Of a stretch of 64,000 bases of DNA, positions 8,715-17,712 are shown piece after piece. Origin of the DNA: Candidatus Laterigemmans baculatus (GTDB taxonomy: Bacteria; Planctomycetota; Planctomycetia; Pirellulales; Pirellulaceae); the NCBI RefSeq assembly GCF_010367455.1, contig NZ_WRPR01000010.1, positions 1 to 64,000 on the forward strand, written 5' to 3'. The translations under genes and the position numbers were made by a program. Below the pieces are notes generated by a model. The model saw nothing but the letters and a program-made list of their open reading frames with translations, was not told where the DNA came from and did no database searches. Each line of letters starts with the position of its first letter. Within the stretch, counting starts at the first letter, position 1.

Positions 8715-10421
8715 ATGCCCTGCTCCAAGTCGATCGCTCTCGCCTTACTATTTCTGACTGCCTCCGCGGTGTCGGCTCAAGACAAGGCCGCCCAAGACAA
8801 GGCCGCCCAAGACACGGCCGCCCAAGACACGGCCGCCCAAGACGCACCGGCGAAGGGCGAGGCGACCGCCGCGTCTTCGCAAACCGATATCGTTCGCTCG
8901 CTGCAAGAGCAGGCTGTTACCGCCGCCAAGGCCGACTGGGGCTACTGGGGTTTCGATCCGCAGCGATTCTCGACCTGGACGAACCACTCGAACCGACTGA
9001 TCCCGGTGTACACCTTCGGCGTCTCGCTGGATGCCGTGCGGGAAGACGAGAACCCGTATCACTCGGAAGAGTCGCTGCGAAAGCTGTACGGTCGCGTTCC
9101 CGAAGGCACGCTCAATTCCGACGCCAAGTACTTCGACCAGACGAACATCTACGACTTGCAGCAACAGGCGATTCGCGAGGGCAAGCGGCACGTCATCCTG
9201 ATCGTTTTCGACGGCATGGACTGGCAGACCACGCAGGCCGCTGCGATTCAGGCCACCGGACGCGTGGCCTACACCGAAGGAGCCGGCACCGGATTGTCGT
9301 TCCAGGATTATGAGGGAGTCTCCAAAGATTTCGGCTACTTCGTCACCTCTCCCCACCGCGGGAAGAATAAGGTTGACGTGGATGCCCAGTTGGTGCTCGA
9401 TCCCGACGCGGACTCGACCGGCGGTTACGACCCGCGGCTCGGCGGCGACGCGCCGTGGGCAACTCCCCCCAGCCGAGATTACTTGATCGGTCTCGATCGC
9501 ACCCAGCCGCATACGGTCACCGACTCGGCCAGCTCGGCCACCTCGATGACCTCCGGCATCAAAACCTATAACGCGGCGATCAACGTGGCCGCCGACGGAA
9601 CGCAAGTCGAACCAATCGCCCGCACCTTGCAGCGGGAACGAGGATTTGCGATTGGTCTGGTCAGCAGTGTGCCGAATAGCCACGCGACTCCGGCCAGCGG
9701 ATACGCGAACAACGTCAGCCGCAACGACTACCAGGACATTTCCCGCGACCAAATTGGTTTGCCGTCGGTGGCCCACCGTAGCAAGCCGCTGCCGGGAGCG
9801 GATGTCGTGCTCGGTGGTGGCTGGGGAGAAACGAAGGACAAAGATGCAGGACAGGGAACCAACTATGTTCCGGGCAACAAGTTCATCTCGATGGCCGATG
9901 TCCGCCGCGTGAGCCTGGAAGAGGGTGGGCCGTATGTGACCGTCGAGCGGACGGCCGGGCGCGACGGCAGTGAAGTGCTCGCCAAAGCAGCCGCCGAAGC
10001 GCGGGCTGGCAACCACCGGCTGTTGGGGATCTTTGGTGCCAGCGGAGGAAACCTCCCCTTCCAGACCGCTGATGGTTCGTACAACCCGACGTACGACGTC
10101 ACCGGCTCTGATACCTACAGCGAAGCGGACATCACCGAGAATCCGACGCTGGCCGAAATGACCCGCGCCGCACTTTCGGTGCTGGAGAAAGATCCAGAAG
10201 GTTTTTGGTTGCTGGTCGAAGCGGGCGACGTCGACTGGGCGAATCACGCCAACAACATCGACAATGCGATCGGTGCGGTGCACAGCGGTGCCGATGCCTT
10301 CACGGCGGTCACCGAATGGGTCGAAGCGAACGACGCTTGGGACTCGACCGCCGTGATCCTGACCGCCGACCACGGCCATTACTTCCACCTGACCCGCCCC
10401 GAAGCGCTGCTCGGCGAGTGA
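8715..10421 (+). CDS. Alkaline phosphatase (PhoA superfamily), exported
   Basis: 568 residues from ATG 8715, which follows AGGAA and opens a signal peptide (MPCSKSIALALLFLTASAVSAQ). An ATG at 8586 would bury this signal, so it was rejected. The mature N-terminus has five copies of an AAQD(K/T) pentapeptide encoded by a 15-base tandem repeat. Catalytic features of alkaline phosphatase are visible: the first metal Asp in LIVFDGMDWQ, the nucleophile Ser271 in VTDSASSATSMTSG, DVDWANHANN, and the C-terminal metal motif TADHGHY. It should hydrolyse phosphomonoesters in the periplasm. The stop codon lies inside a duplicated family C repeat. Confidence 0.9.
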   Translation: MPCSKSIALALLFLTASAVSAQDKAAQDKAAQDTAAQDTAAQDAPAKGEATAASSQTDIVRSLQEQAVTAAKADWGYWGFDPQRFSTWTNHSNRLIPVYTFGVSLDAVREDENPYHSEESLRKLYGRVPEGTLNSDAKYFDQTNIYDLQQQAIREGKRHVILIVFDGMDWQTTQAAAIQATGRVAYTEGAGTGLSFQDYEGVSKDFGYFVTSPHRGKNKVDVDAQLVLDPDADSTGGYDPRLGGDAPWATPPSRDYLIGLDRTQPHTVTDSASSATSMTSGIKTYNAAINVAADGTQVEPIARTLQRERGFAIGLVSSVPNSHATPASGYANNVSRNDYQDISRDQIGLPSVAHRSKPLPGADVVLGGGWGETKDKDAGQGTNYVPGNKFISMADVRRVSLEEGGPYVTVERTAGRDGSEVLAKAAAEARAGNHRLLGIFGASGGNLPFQTADGSYNPTYDVTGSDTYSEADITENPTLAEMTRAALSVLEKDPEGFWLLVEAGDVDWANHANNIDNAIGAVHSGADAFTAVTEWVEANDAWDSTAVILTADHGHYFHLTRPEALLGE

Positions 10422-10634
10422 CGCAAAAGAATCAGCCGCCACGCGCTAGCGTCCGGTTTTCCCGGCGCTTGCGGGAACCGTGGGCTAGCGCCCGGCGGCT
10501 GATGAGCAGTTCGGGCTCGCGCTCGGCGAGTGACGCAAAAGAATCAGCCGCCACGCGCTAGCGTCCGGTTTTCCCGGCGCTTGTGGAAACCGTGGGCTAG
10601 CGCCCGGCGGCTGATGAGCAGTTCGGGCTCGCGC
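10411..10634. repeat. Family C palindrome duplicated as two 112-bp units
   Basis: The units 10411-10522 and 10523-10634 differ at only a couple of positions. Each contains CAGCCGCCACGCGCTAGCG facing GGGCTAGCGCCCGGCGGCTG, so each can form a hairpin. The first unit begins within the last codons of the phosphatase gene, so its stop codon is included in the duplicated segment. The element fills the convergent junction with the DUF4142 gene and could stop transcription from both sides. Confidence 0.85.
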
Positions 10635-10666
10635 TCGGCGGCTGACAGAATGTTCGAGCGGCGTCC

Positions 10667-11410
10667 TTAGTTGTCCCGCTCTCCGGCTCGCTCTCGGTCT
10701 TCGAACGTGCGGGCCAGCGACTTCGCCATCTCGAGGTGCCCTTGGGTAGCCTCCATCCCCTGCTCGACGACCTGCTGGAATTCGGGCGTGCCCTTGCCTT
10801 GCATCGCCTGCAGCTTCGCCAACATCTCCGTGTGGGCGATGATCTGTTGGCCGAGATAGCCCATGTCGAAGTCCTGCCCTTCGTAGTTCGAGAGCATCTC
10901 CTTAGTCATCTCGAGATTCCGCTGGGCGGCATCGCGGATGATTGGCATCAAGGCGACCTGGGCGCCGGGCCCGTCCCCTCGCAGCGGGCGACCGGCGGCA
11001 GACTGCTGCCGCTCGGCACGAGCTTCTCGTTGACGCTCACCGGCCGCCTCGAGCCGCTGACGGTTGCGGTTGCCCGCGGCCATCTGCGGATTGAACGGTT
11101 CGAGCTTTTGTTGGTACTCGGTGTGCGCCCGCACCATCTTCTGCGCGAACTGGCGAACCTGCTCGTTGTTCGACTTTTGCGCAGCGAGCTGACCGAGTTC
11201 GATCTCCATGTGGTTGCCCAGCGCAATCAGTGTCGCCAACTGGCTAACTCCCCGATTCGCCGCGGCCTCTTCACGGCCTGCCCGGTTGGGCCGCTGCTCA
11301 TCGGCCTGAGCGCGGGCTTCAACCACCTCGTTCTGCTGGCTCCAAGCCAAGGAAGCGGGAGCCAGTGCCACCACACACGCCGCCGCCACATTAAACATCC
11401 GTCTCATCAT
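10667..11410 (-). CDS. DUF4142 exported protein
   Basis: 247 residues from ATG 11410, which is preceded by TAAGGGT at good spacing and followed by a signal peptide (MMRRMFNVAAACVVALAPASLAWS). The mature part is a helical bundle typical of DUF4142: LATLIALGNHMEIELGQLAAQ, VRQFAQKMVRAHTEYQQKL, and near the C-terminus HTEMLAKLQAMQGKGTPEF. A basic Arg/Gln/Glu-rich insert splits the two halves at about 115-145. DUF4142 proteins are periplasmic and distantly ferritin-like, and their biochemical role is not settled. It appears monocistronic and converges on the phosphatase gene. Confidence 0.85.
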   Translation of the reverse strand: MMRRMFNVAAACVVALAPASLAWSQQNEVVEARAQADEQRPNRAGREEAAANRGVSQLATLIALGNHMEIELGQLAAQKSNNEQVRQFAQKMVRAHTEYQQKLEPFNPQMAAGNRNRQRLEAAGERQREARAERQQSAAGRPLRGDGPGAQVALMPIIRDAAQRNLEMTKEMLSNYEGQDFDMGYLGQQIIAHTEMLAKLQAMQGKGTPEFQQVVEQGMEATQGHLEMAKSLARTFEDRERAGERDN

Positions 11411-11721
11411 TTGACCCTTAAAAAACAGACCGACCGGGGGAGGACCAACACCGACAATCGTGCTGGTCGATTGGCTCGCTGGCGAAGCAAACGGCATTCC
11501 CGCTCGAGGCGATCCGAGCCGGGGCGACAACCGCGAATCACAGGATTGGTGGGCACGGAAGGACACGAAAATGCACGGAAAGGAAAGCGACCGCGGATAG
11601 CACCAAGAACGCGGATAAAGAGAAAGTTCGAAAACGAACGATCCGTGTTATCTGCGCTAGCCGCGGTTCAACCTCCATCCCTGTTTTCGAAGCACCACTT
11701 TCAGATTTCACACCTGAAATC
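11411..11721. other. Intergenic stretch without a supported gene
   Basis: These 311 bases between two minus-strand genes contain a purine-rich, lower-GC passage (about 11545-11670) with imperfect internal repeats of GCACGGAAAGGA and GCGGATA. No coding frame there has planctomycete-like codon use. I see no terminator with a T run. Confidence 0.5.
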
Positions 11722-12657
11722 TCAGCTTTCCGCCGGCGGTCGGGTGCCGGTGCCCCCCGAGGTGCTGCCGCTGGAGCTTTGGTCTTCAGCGTTGGGTCCG
11801 GCAGCGTTCGGTCCGGCAGCGTTCGGTCCGGCAGCGGGTTTGCTGCCTGCAGTTCCCTCGCTCGCTTCGAGCACCTGCTTGAGTTTTTCCAGATCCTCGC
11901 AAACTTGTTGCTCCAGGCCGCTGCCGAGCCACGAGGCGACTGCTTCCCCGGCCTTGCCCGCCGGTGGGTTGTACTTCATCGAGACTCGCACGATCGTCGC
12001 CCCGTCCGGTCCGGAGGATTCGAAGTGAACGCTGCCGGCAGTTTGCACGTCACCGCCGGGAAGCGACCGCCAGGCGATCATCTCGCCGCTGCGTTCGTTA
12101 AAGATTTCCGCATCCCACTGGACCTGCACTCCGAGCGGTCCTTCGGCGACCCAGTGCGAGCGCCGCGAATCGATCGCGTCGACGCTTTTGAGGTGCCGCA
12201 TGAACTGGGGCAAATTTTCCACATCGCGCCAGAAGGCGAAGACTTGCTCCGGCGCGCGGCGGATCTTGATCTCTTCCTCGACCCGCACTCCCTGCTGTGC
12301 CGGCACACCGGCGTGCGGATGGTACTCGGCCGTGTCGATCCCCAGCATCTCGTAGCCGTAGCAATGCCCGGTGAGCCCGCGGTAGAGCAGACACGCTCCG
12401 GCCCCGGCGGCGACGTAGCCGGCCGTCTTGCCGCGGAGCAAGCCGAACACGGTCAGCAGGCCTCCGACAGCCGTCGAAGCCCACCGCTCGGAATTGCTGA
12501 TGTTTTGGGGCGGATTGAGGATTGCCGAGCGCCCGGGCAGGTGGCTGGACCAATCCTCCGCCCAGTGCGGCACCAGCGAGTGGCCACCGCCGTGCTGCGT
12601 CTCCTGCGGTTGGCCACCAGCGTGTAGAGCCGATGCGGATTCATTGGGGCTCGTCAT
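11722..12657 (-). CDS. YgaP-like transmembrane / SRPBCC domain protein
   Basis: 311 residues from ATG 12657 (AGGAG upstream). An upstream ATG at 12732 adds a basic tail without support. Residues 50-95 carry a DUF2892/YgaP-type membrane hairpin (NISNSERWASTAVGGLLTVF, AGYVAAGAGACLLYRGLTGH). Residues 120-265 form an SRPBCC (polyketide cyclase/START-like) domain (EEEIKIRRAPEQVFAFWRDV, VENLPQFMRHLKSVD). The C-terminus is disordered, with three AAGPN units encoded by a 15-base tandem repeat at about 11788-11836. SRPBCC folds bind hydrophobic ligands. Neither ligand nor pathway can be read here. Confidence 0.85.
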   Translation of the reverse strand: MTSPNESASALHAGGQPQETQHGGGHSLVPHWAEDWSSHLPGRSAILNPPQNISNSERWASTAVGGLLTVFGLLRGKTAGYVAAGAGACLLYRGLTGHCYGYEMLGIDTAEYHPHAGVPAQQGVRVEEEIKIRRAPEQVFAFWRDVENLPQFMRHLKSVDAIDSRRSHWVAEGPLGVQVQWDAEIFNERSGEMIAWRSLPGGDVQTAGSVHFESSGPDGATIVRVSMKYNPPAGKAGEAVASWLGSGLEQQVCEDLEKLKQVLEASEGTAGSKPAAGPNAAGPNAAGPNAEDQSSSGSTSGGTGTRPPAES

Positions 12658-12864
12658 CGTCTTCCGACTCCTGAAGGGGTTGGGCTTAGCTTTTTGCGTT
12701 CGCGACTGACGCTTCGTCCCCAGCTTTAGCAATTACCGCGCCGCGCGCTCCTGGCCCAGGCGTTCCCGGCCGCACGAGGAGATTTTTGCGTCGCTCCGTG
12801 AGGCACCACGCCAAATTAGTAGTTATCCTCTCTCGAGACCCCTCTCAGTTGCGGAGAACTCCCC

Positions 12865-15800
12865 ATGCGGCCTACCAGGCTCCCCACCCGGCTCGCTTCC
12901 CGAGCCCCTGTTCGCCCCCTCCTGATCCTCCTCGCCGGAAGCCTCCTCTTCCTTTCGAGCCGAGGAACCGCGAACGAACCCACCGCTGACGACGCATCTG
13001 CGGACAACGCCCCGACCGGCCTGCAAGCCGGTGCGTACGCCCAGAACATCGATCCCGAGACGCTTCCGGTCTGGGTCAACGGCGGCTTTGTCGGCACGAA
13101 AGCCGATCGCATCCACGACCCGCTGCACGCCCGCTCGCTGGTCCTCAGCGACGGCCGCCACACGGTGGCGATCTGCGTCGTCGATAGCTGCGTGCTGCCG
13201 ACCGAACTGATGGACGAGGCCAAGCGACTGGCGCACGAGAAAACGCAGATCCCGGTCGAGCACATCCTGATCTCGGCCACCCACACCCACTCGGCTCCCG
13301 CCTCCTATCCCGCCCACGGCACGCCCGTGCAGGAGGATTACGCGGCAGCCCTCCCGGCCAAGATCGCGCACGGCATCGCCACGGCGCACGAGCGATTGCA
13401 ACCGGCCCGCGTGGGCTTCACGTCCGCCACCGCCGAGCGCTATATCCACTGCCGTCGCTGGCTGATGAAACCGGGAACCGCGCGGACCGAACGGTTCACC
13501 GGGCGGAGCGAGAACAAAGCGGTCATGAATCCTGGGCACGAGAATCCCAACCAGATCCGGCCGACCGCCGAAGTCGATCCCGAGATCCCGATCCTCTCGG
13601 TTCAAACGGCCGACGGAAAACCGCTCGCCGTCCTGGCCAGCTTCAATACCCATTACGCCGGCTCACCGGCGCTCTCGGCGGATTATTTTGGCGTCGTCTG
13701 CCGCGAGCTGGCCCAAAAACTCCGCCCGGACGATCCCTCCGCCTTCGTCGGACTGATGGCCAACGGCACCAGCGGCGACGCCAACTGCATCGACTTCAGC
13801 AAACCGCGGGAGCCGTTCACGCACCACGATGTCGGCCACTACGTCGCGGGCCTGATTCTCGAGCGACTGCCGCAGGTCGAGTACACGGCGGCCGCTCCGA
13901 TCGACGCCGCCACGGCGACACTCACGGTCGACGCCCGCATGCCCTCGAGCGAAGAGCTGCAGGAGGCGAAACGCTACGTCAGCACCCGGCTCGGCGACCG
14001 CTTGCCGCAGAACGTCGAAGAGACCTACGCCCGCGACACGGTACTGCTGAGCGAGATGCCCACCACGCGGGAGCTTCCCTTGCAAGGAATCCGCATCGGC
14101 TCGCTGGCGATCGCCGCGAACCCCTGCGAGGCTTACAACGCGGTCGGCAAAGCGATCAAAGCCGCGAGCCCCTTCGCGATGACGATGAACATCGGACTGG
14201 CCAACGGCTTCAACGGCTACCTGCCCACCGCCGATCAGTTCTCCCTCGGTGGCTACACGACCTGGCGAGCCCGCACGAGCTGTCTGGAAGAAACGGCCGA
14301 TTCCAAAGTCGTCGAAACGCTGGCTGGGCTGCTCAAGCAACTTGATTCCACTGAGCCCGCCGCCGCTGATCAGGCAGACGCTGAATCCGACTCGGCAGCC
14401 AAACAAGCGCCGACCGCCAAACAACCGCCGACCGCTCCGCTCAGCCCCGAAGCGAGCCTCGAGTGGTTCGAGCTCCCCGACGGCCAGTCGATCGAGCTGG
14501 TCGCGGCCGAACCGCAGGCGATCGATCCAGTCGCCTTCGCGTTCGACGACCGCGGCGATCTGTGGGTCGTCGAGATGAGCGATTACCCGACCGGGCCGCC
14601 GAATCCTGGCGACCCGCCGCTCAGCCGGATTCGGATCCTCCGCGACGAAGACCTCGACGGCCGCTACGAGTCGGCGAAAACATTCGCCGACCGGCTGTCG
14701 TTCGCCAACGGGCTGCAGCTCTGGCAAGACGGAGCGATCGTCACGGCCACCGGTCGCCTGCTGTTCCTCCGCGATACCGATGGCGATGGCGTCGCGGACG
14801 AGCAAGAGCTGTGGTTCGATGGGCTCGCCGACCAAAACCCGCAGCTCCGCGCGAACCATCCCTCGCTCGCCCTCGACAACTGGCTGTACATCGCCAACGG
14901 GCTGCGAACCGCCGCGGCGATCGACCGCACGGGCCAAGCAGCAGGCACGGGCCAAGCAGCAGGTACGGGGCAAGCGGCAGACGAGAACAGCGATCGGCTA
15001 GATCTCAGCGGTCGCGACATGCGGATCGACCTGCGGCCCGCGTTGTTCGGGGGAAGCGCCAGTGGCGGCCAAAGCGCCCCTGGGGGCAAAACCGGCAGCG
15101 GGCTGCATGCCGAAGCGATCACCGGTCCTTCGCAGTTCGGGCTGACCTGGGACCGCCTCGGCCGACGCTACTTCTGCACCAACCGCAATCCGTGCATCGA
15201 AGTCGCCATCGAGCAGCGGGACGCGGCCTTGAGCCCGCTCTCGGGCATCGTGCCGCTGACCCGCGACGTGGTCCCCGCCGGCGAGGCCTCGCAGGTCCAT
15301 CCGCTGGTCCAGGCCTGGACGACTTCGAACCTCCACGCCGGCCAATTCACCGCCGCGTGCGGCGTGCTGGTGACGGCGACCGAGCGGATGCCGGCCGCAC
15401 CACTCGGCCATGCTTTCACCTGTGAGCCGACCGGGCACCTGATCCACCGCCGCACGGTCAAACGCGAGGCGGCTCGCACGCAGGTAGTCGACGAGCCGGT
15501 CGATCGCGAGTGGCTGGCCAGCTACGACAACTGGTTCCGGCCGGTGAATCTCAGCGAAGGCCCCGACGGTGCGATCTACATCGCCGACATGTACCGGGCC
15601 GTGATCGAACACCCCGACTTCGTTCCCACCGAGCTGAAAAACCGCCCCGACGCGAGGTACGGTGATGACCGCGGCCGGATCTATCGGGCTGGGATTCTCG
15701 ATGCAAAAGCCTCGGCCGAAATCTTCCGCTCGCTCCGCGAAAACCCCCTCCGGGACCGCGAGACGAGCGAGCTCGTCAGCCTGCTTGAACATCCGCACGA

Positions 15801-17478
15801 GTGGATGCGGGCGACCGCCGCTCGATTGTTGCTCGACCGCAAATCGCCGCAAGCCATCGCCGCTCTGGAGCAACTGGCCACGGGTTCCGATTCGCTCGAC
15901 GGACGCCTGCGAGCCGCCCACCTGCTGGCTTTCTGGAGCGCGCTCGATGCCAAAGTGGTTGAGAGCTTCCTGGCTGCGAGCGACGCGCGGCTCCGTTCGA
16001 CCGCCTGGCAACTCGTCCGCCAACAACCCGAACTGGCTGCCCCATTCGAAGAGGCAGCCGTCGCGGCACTCGCCTCCGAGGACTTGGACGAAGCACTGAA
16101 CGCCGGTTGGTATTTGGCCAGCACGCAAGCCGCGGACGCTCCGCAGTCGGACTCTCAACCACAGCAATCCACCGCCTCGCGGCTGGAAAAATCAGTCTGG
16201 CTCGGCGTGCGTCATGCCGACGATCCCTACGTGCTGATGGCAGCCACCGCGGCTTGCAACGACCAGCTCGACGCCTGGTACGAACAGTGGCTGAACCACC
16301 TGAGCGGCGCCGAAGCCGCGCCGTCAGCGACGCTCGGGGCGGCCACTTGGGACACGGCCGAACGGCTCGCGAAGCGACTGGCTCCCCAGCCGTCGGAAGC
16401 CAGCAGCCGGATTCGCGAAAACCTGATTCGCTTTGCCACCGGGGCGGCATCGGGCGAGGCGACCGAAGCGAGTCGCCAGCGGTTGTGGTTGTCGGTCGCG
16501 ATTGGCTGGGCCGACGGTGCCAAACGAGGCGAGCTGGCCGGCGCCGCGCCGCTGTGGGACTGGGTCTCGGCCCTCGCCGTGGAGACCGAGGCTCCCAAGG
16601 AAAACCGGCTGGCGGCTCTGCGGCTGCTCGGTCACGCTCCGCCGGAACTGGTCAAGACGCTCTTTCCGGAGCTGCCCGAAGAGCTCGAGGACAGCGTGCT
16701 CGCCGGAGCGGCCGTGACCGCTTGGTCGCGGCACACCGACGAGCGTCGGGCTCCGTGGCTGATCGATCGCTTCACGACGGCGACTCCGCGGGAACGGACC
16801 GCGATCTTCGACGCCATCATGGCCCGCTCCGATTCGCTCACCGCGCTCGTCGAGGCGCTCGAGGCGGGAGCGGTGAAGGTGCGTGACTTCGACGCCAGCC
16901 AAATCCAGCGGCTCGGGTCGTCGCGAAACGCCGAACTCAAACCGCGGATCACCAAGCTGCTGCAAGGTGCGGTCGACCCGAACCGCTCGGCGGTGCTGAA
17001 GAAGTACGCTGCGGCGCTGGACATCGAAGTCGACCCCCGACCAGGAGCCGCGCTGTTCGTCAAGCACTGTGCAGCCTGCCATCAGGTCGATGGCGTCGGG
17101 TTCCACGTCGGTCCCGATATCTCCGACTCGCGAACCCAGCAGCCGCTGCAGCTGTTGACGGCGATCCTCGATCCGAACCGAGCGATCGACAACCGCTACT
17201 TCCGCTACCTGGCGCTGACCGACGACGGCCGCGTGGTCGACGGAGTGCTGGCCGAGGAGACCGCCGACACGATCACGCTGATCCGGCAGAACGCCGAACG
17301 CGTGGTGATCGAGCGGGACGCGATCCTCGAACTGAAACCGGCGGGCGTGTCGCTGATGCCCGAAGGTCTCGAAGCCCAGATGACGCCCGAGGAGATGGCC
17401 CAGCTCGTCTCCTACATCAAGAACTGGCGCTACCTGAAGGACAACCCCGAAGGCATCGGCCTAAGCAGCGGGAAGTAG
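12865..17478 (+). CDS. Ceramidase-like / PVC membrane-bound dehydrogenase / cytochrome c fusion
   Basis: 1537 residues, with GGAGAA seven bases before ATG 12865. A signal peptide ends near residue 38. Residues 50-490 match the neutral/alkaline non-lysosomal ceramidase N-terminal family (ISATHTHSAPASYPAHG, ASFNTHYAG, LMANGTSGDANCID). After a linker, residues 525-900 match the PVC membrane-bound dehydrogenase propeller (FDDRGDLWVVEMSDYP, LRDTDGDGVADEQELWFDGL). Residues 950-1380 look like HEAT-type helical repeats. The C-terminus is the Pirellula/Verrucomicrobium-type heme domain with CAACH at 1402-1406. The whole suggests a periplasmic hydrolase-dehydrogenase that passes electrons to a c heme. 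An 18-base tandem repeat (14928-14980) encodes a QAAGTG linker inside the propeller. Confidence 0.88.
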   Translation: MRPTRLPTRLASRAPVRPLLILLAGSLLFLSSRGTANEPTADDASADNAPTGLQAGAYAQNIDPETLPVWVNGGFVGTKADRIHDPLHARSLVLSDGRHTVAICVVDSCVLPTELMDEAKRLAHEKTQIPVEHILISATHTHSAPASYPAHGTPVQEDYAAALPAKIAHGIATAHERLQPARVGFTSATAERYIHCRRWLMKPGTARTERFTGRSENKAVMNPGHENPNQIRPTAEVDPEIPILSVQTADGKPLAVLASFNTHYAGSPALSADYFGVVCRELAQKLRPDDPSAFVGLMANGTSGDANCIDFSKPREPFTHHDVGHYVAGLILERLPQVEYTAAAPIDAATATLTVDARMPSSEELQEAKRYVSTRLGDRLPQNVEETYARDTVLLSEMPTTRELPLQGIRIGSLAIAANPCEAYNAVGKAIKAASPFAMTMNIGLANGFNGYLPTADQFSLGGYTTWRARTSCLEETADSKVVETLAGLLKQLDSTEPAAADQADAESDSAAKQAPTAKQPPTAPLSPEASLEWFELPDGQSIELVAAEPQAIDPVAFAFDDRGDLWVVEMSDYPTGPPNPGDPPLSRIRILRDEDLDGRYESAKTFADRLSFANGLQLWQDGAIVTATGRLLFLRDTDGDGVADEQELWFDGLADQNPQLRANHPSLALDNWLYIANGLRTAAAIDRTGQAAGTGQAAGTGQAADENSDRLDLSGRDMRIDLRPALFGGSASGGQSAPGGKTGSGLHAEAITGPSQFGLTWDRLGRRYFCTNRNPCIEVAIEQRDAALSPLSGIVPLTRDVVPAGEASQVHPLVQAWTTSNLHAGQFTAACGVLVTATERMPAAPLGHAFTCEPTGHLIHRRTVKREAARTQVVDEPVDREWLASYDNWFRPVNLSEGPDGAIYIADMYRAVIEHPDFVPTELKNRPDARYGDDRGRIYRAGILDAKASAEIFRSLRENPLRDRETSELVSLLEHPHEWMRATAARLLLDRKSPQAIAALEQLATGSDSLDGRLRAAHLLAFWSALDAKVVESFLAASDARLRSTAWQLVRQQPELAAPFEEAAVAALASEDLDEALNAGWYLASTQAADAPQSDSQPQQSTASRLEKSVWLGVRHADDPYVLMAATAACNDQLDAWYEQWLNHLSGAEAAPSATLGAATWDTAERLAKRLAPQPSEASSRIRENLIRFATGAASGEATEASRQRLWLSVAIGWADGAKRGELAGAAPLWDWVSALAVETEAPKENRLAALRLLGHAPPELVKTLFPELPEELEDSVLAGAAVTAWSRHTDERRAPWLIDRFTTATPRERTAIFDAIMARSDSLTALVEALEAGAVKVRDFDASQIQRLGSSRNAELKPRITKLLQGAVDPNRSAVLKKYAAALDIEVDPRPGAALFVKHCAACHQVDGVGFHVGPDISDSRTQQPLQLLTAILDPNRAIDNRYFRYLALTDDGRVVDGVLAEETADTITLIRQNAERVVIERDAILELKPAGVSLMPEGLEAQMTPEEMAQLVSYIKNWRYLKDNPEGIGLSSGK

Positions 17479-17515
17479 TTGAGGATTGGTTCGAAGCGAG
17501 ATCGTCTCATCAACA

Positions 17516-17693
17516 TCACCCTCCCCCCGGGAGGGTCGAGCGTCAGCGAGGGGAGGGAGAGCAATCCCTAACGATAGCCCCAAGTGAAACTCACCGTTGC
17601 GGAAGCCCTCCCCGCTCGTTCCTCGCGACCCTCCCGGGGGGAGGGTGATGAAGCGCCGTGAGAACCGGACGCTAGCGCGTGGCGGCTGATAAC
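17516..17693. repeat. Family A paired palindrome plus family C half-element
   Basis: CACCCTCCCCCCGGGAGGG at the left and its complement at the right (to 17650) enclose about 95 bases with nested inverted repeats (GCGAGGGGAGGG against CCCTCCCCGCTCG). A family C half-element (GACGCTAGCGCGTGGCGGCTG) follows. The element separates two convergent genes and is likely to form strong hairpins in both transcripts. Other family A copies are at 39067, 47017 and 60424, with a degenerate half near 23343. Confidence 0.85.
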
Positions 17694-17712
17694 AATCGCC
17701 ACCTCCCTTCCC

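Noticed and set aside
17484-17510. Possible tRNA T-loop (GGTTCGAAGC)
   Set aside because: No matching acceptor, D or anticodon stems could be drawn around it.
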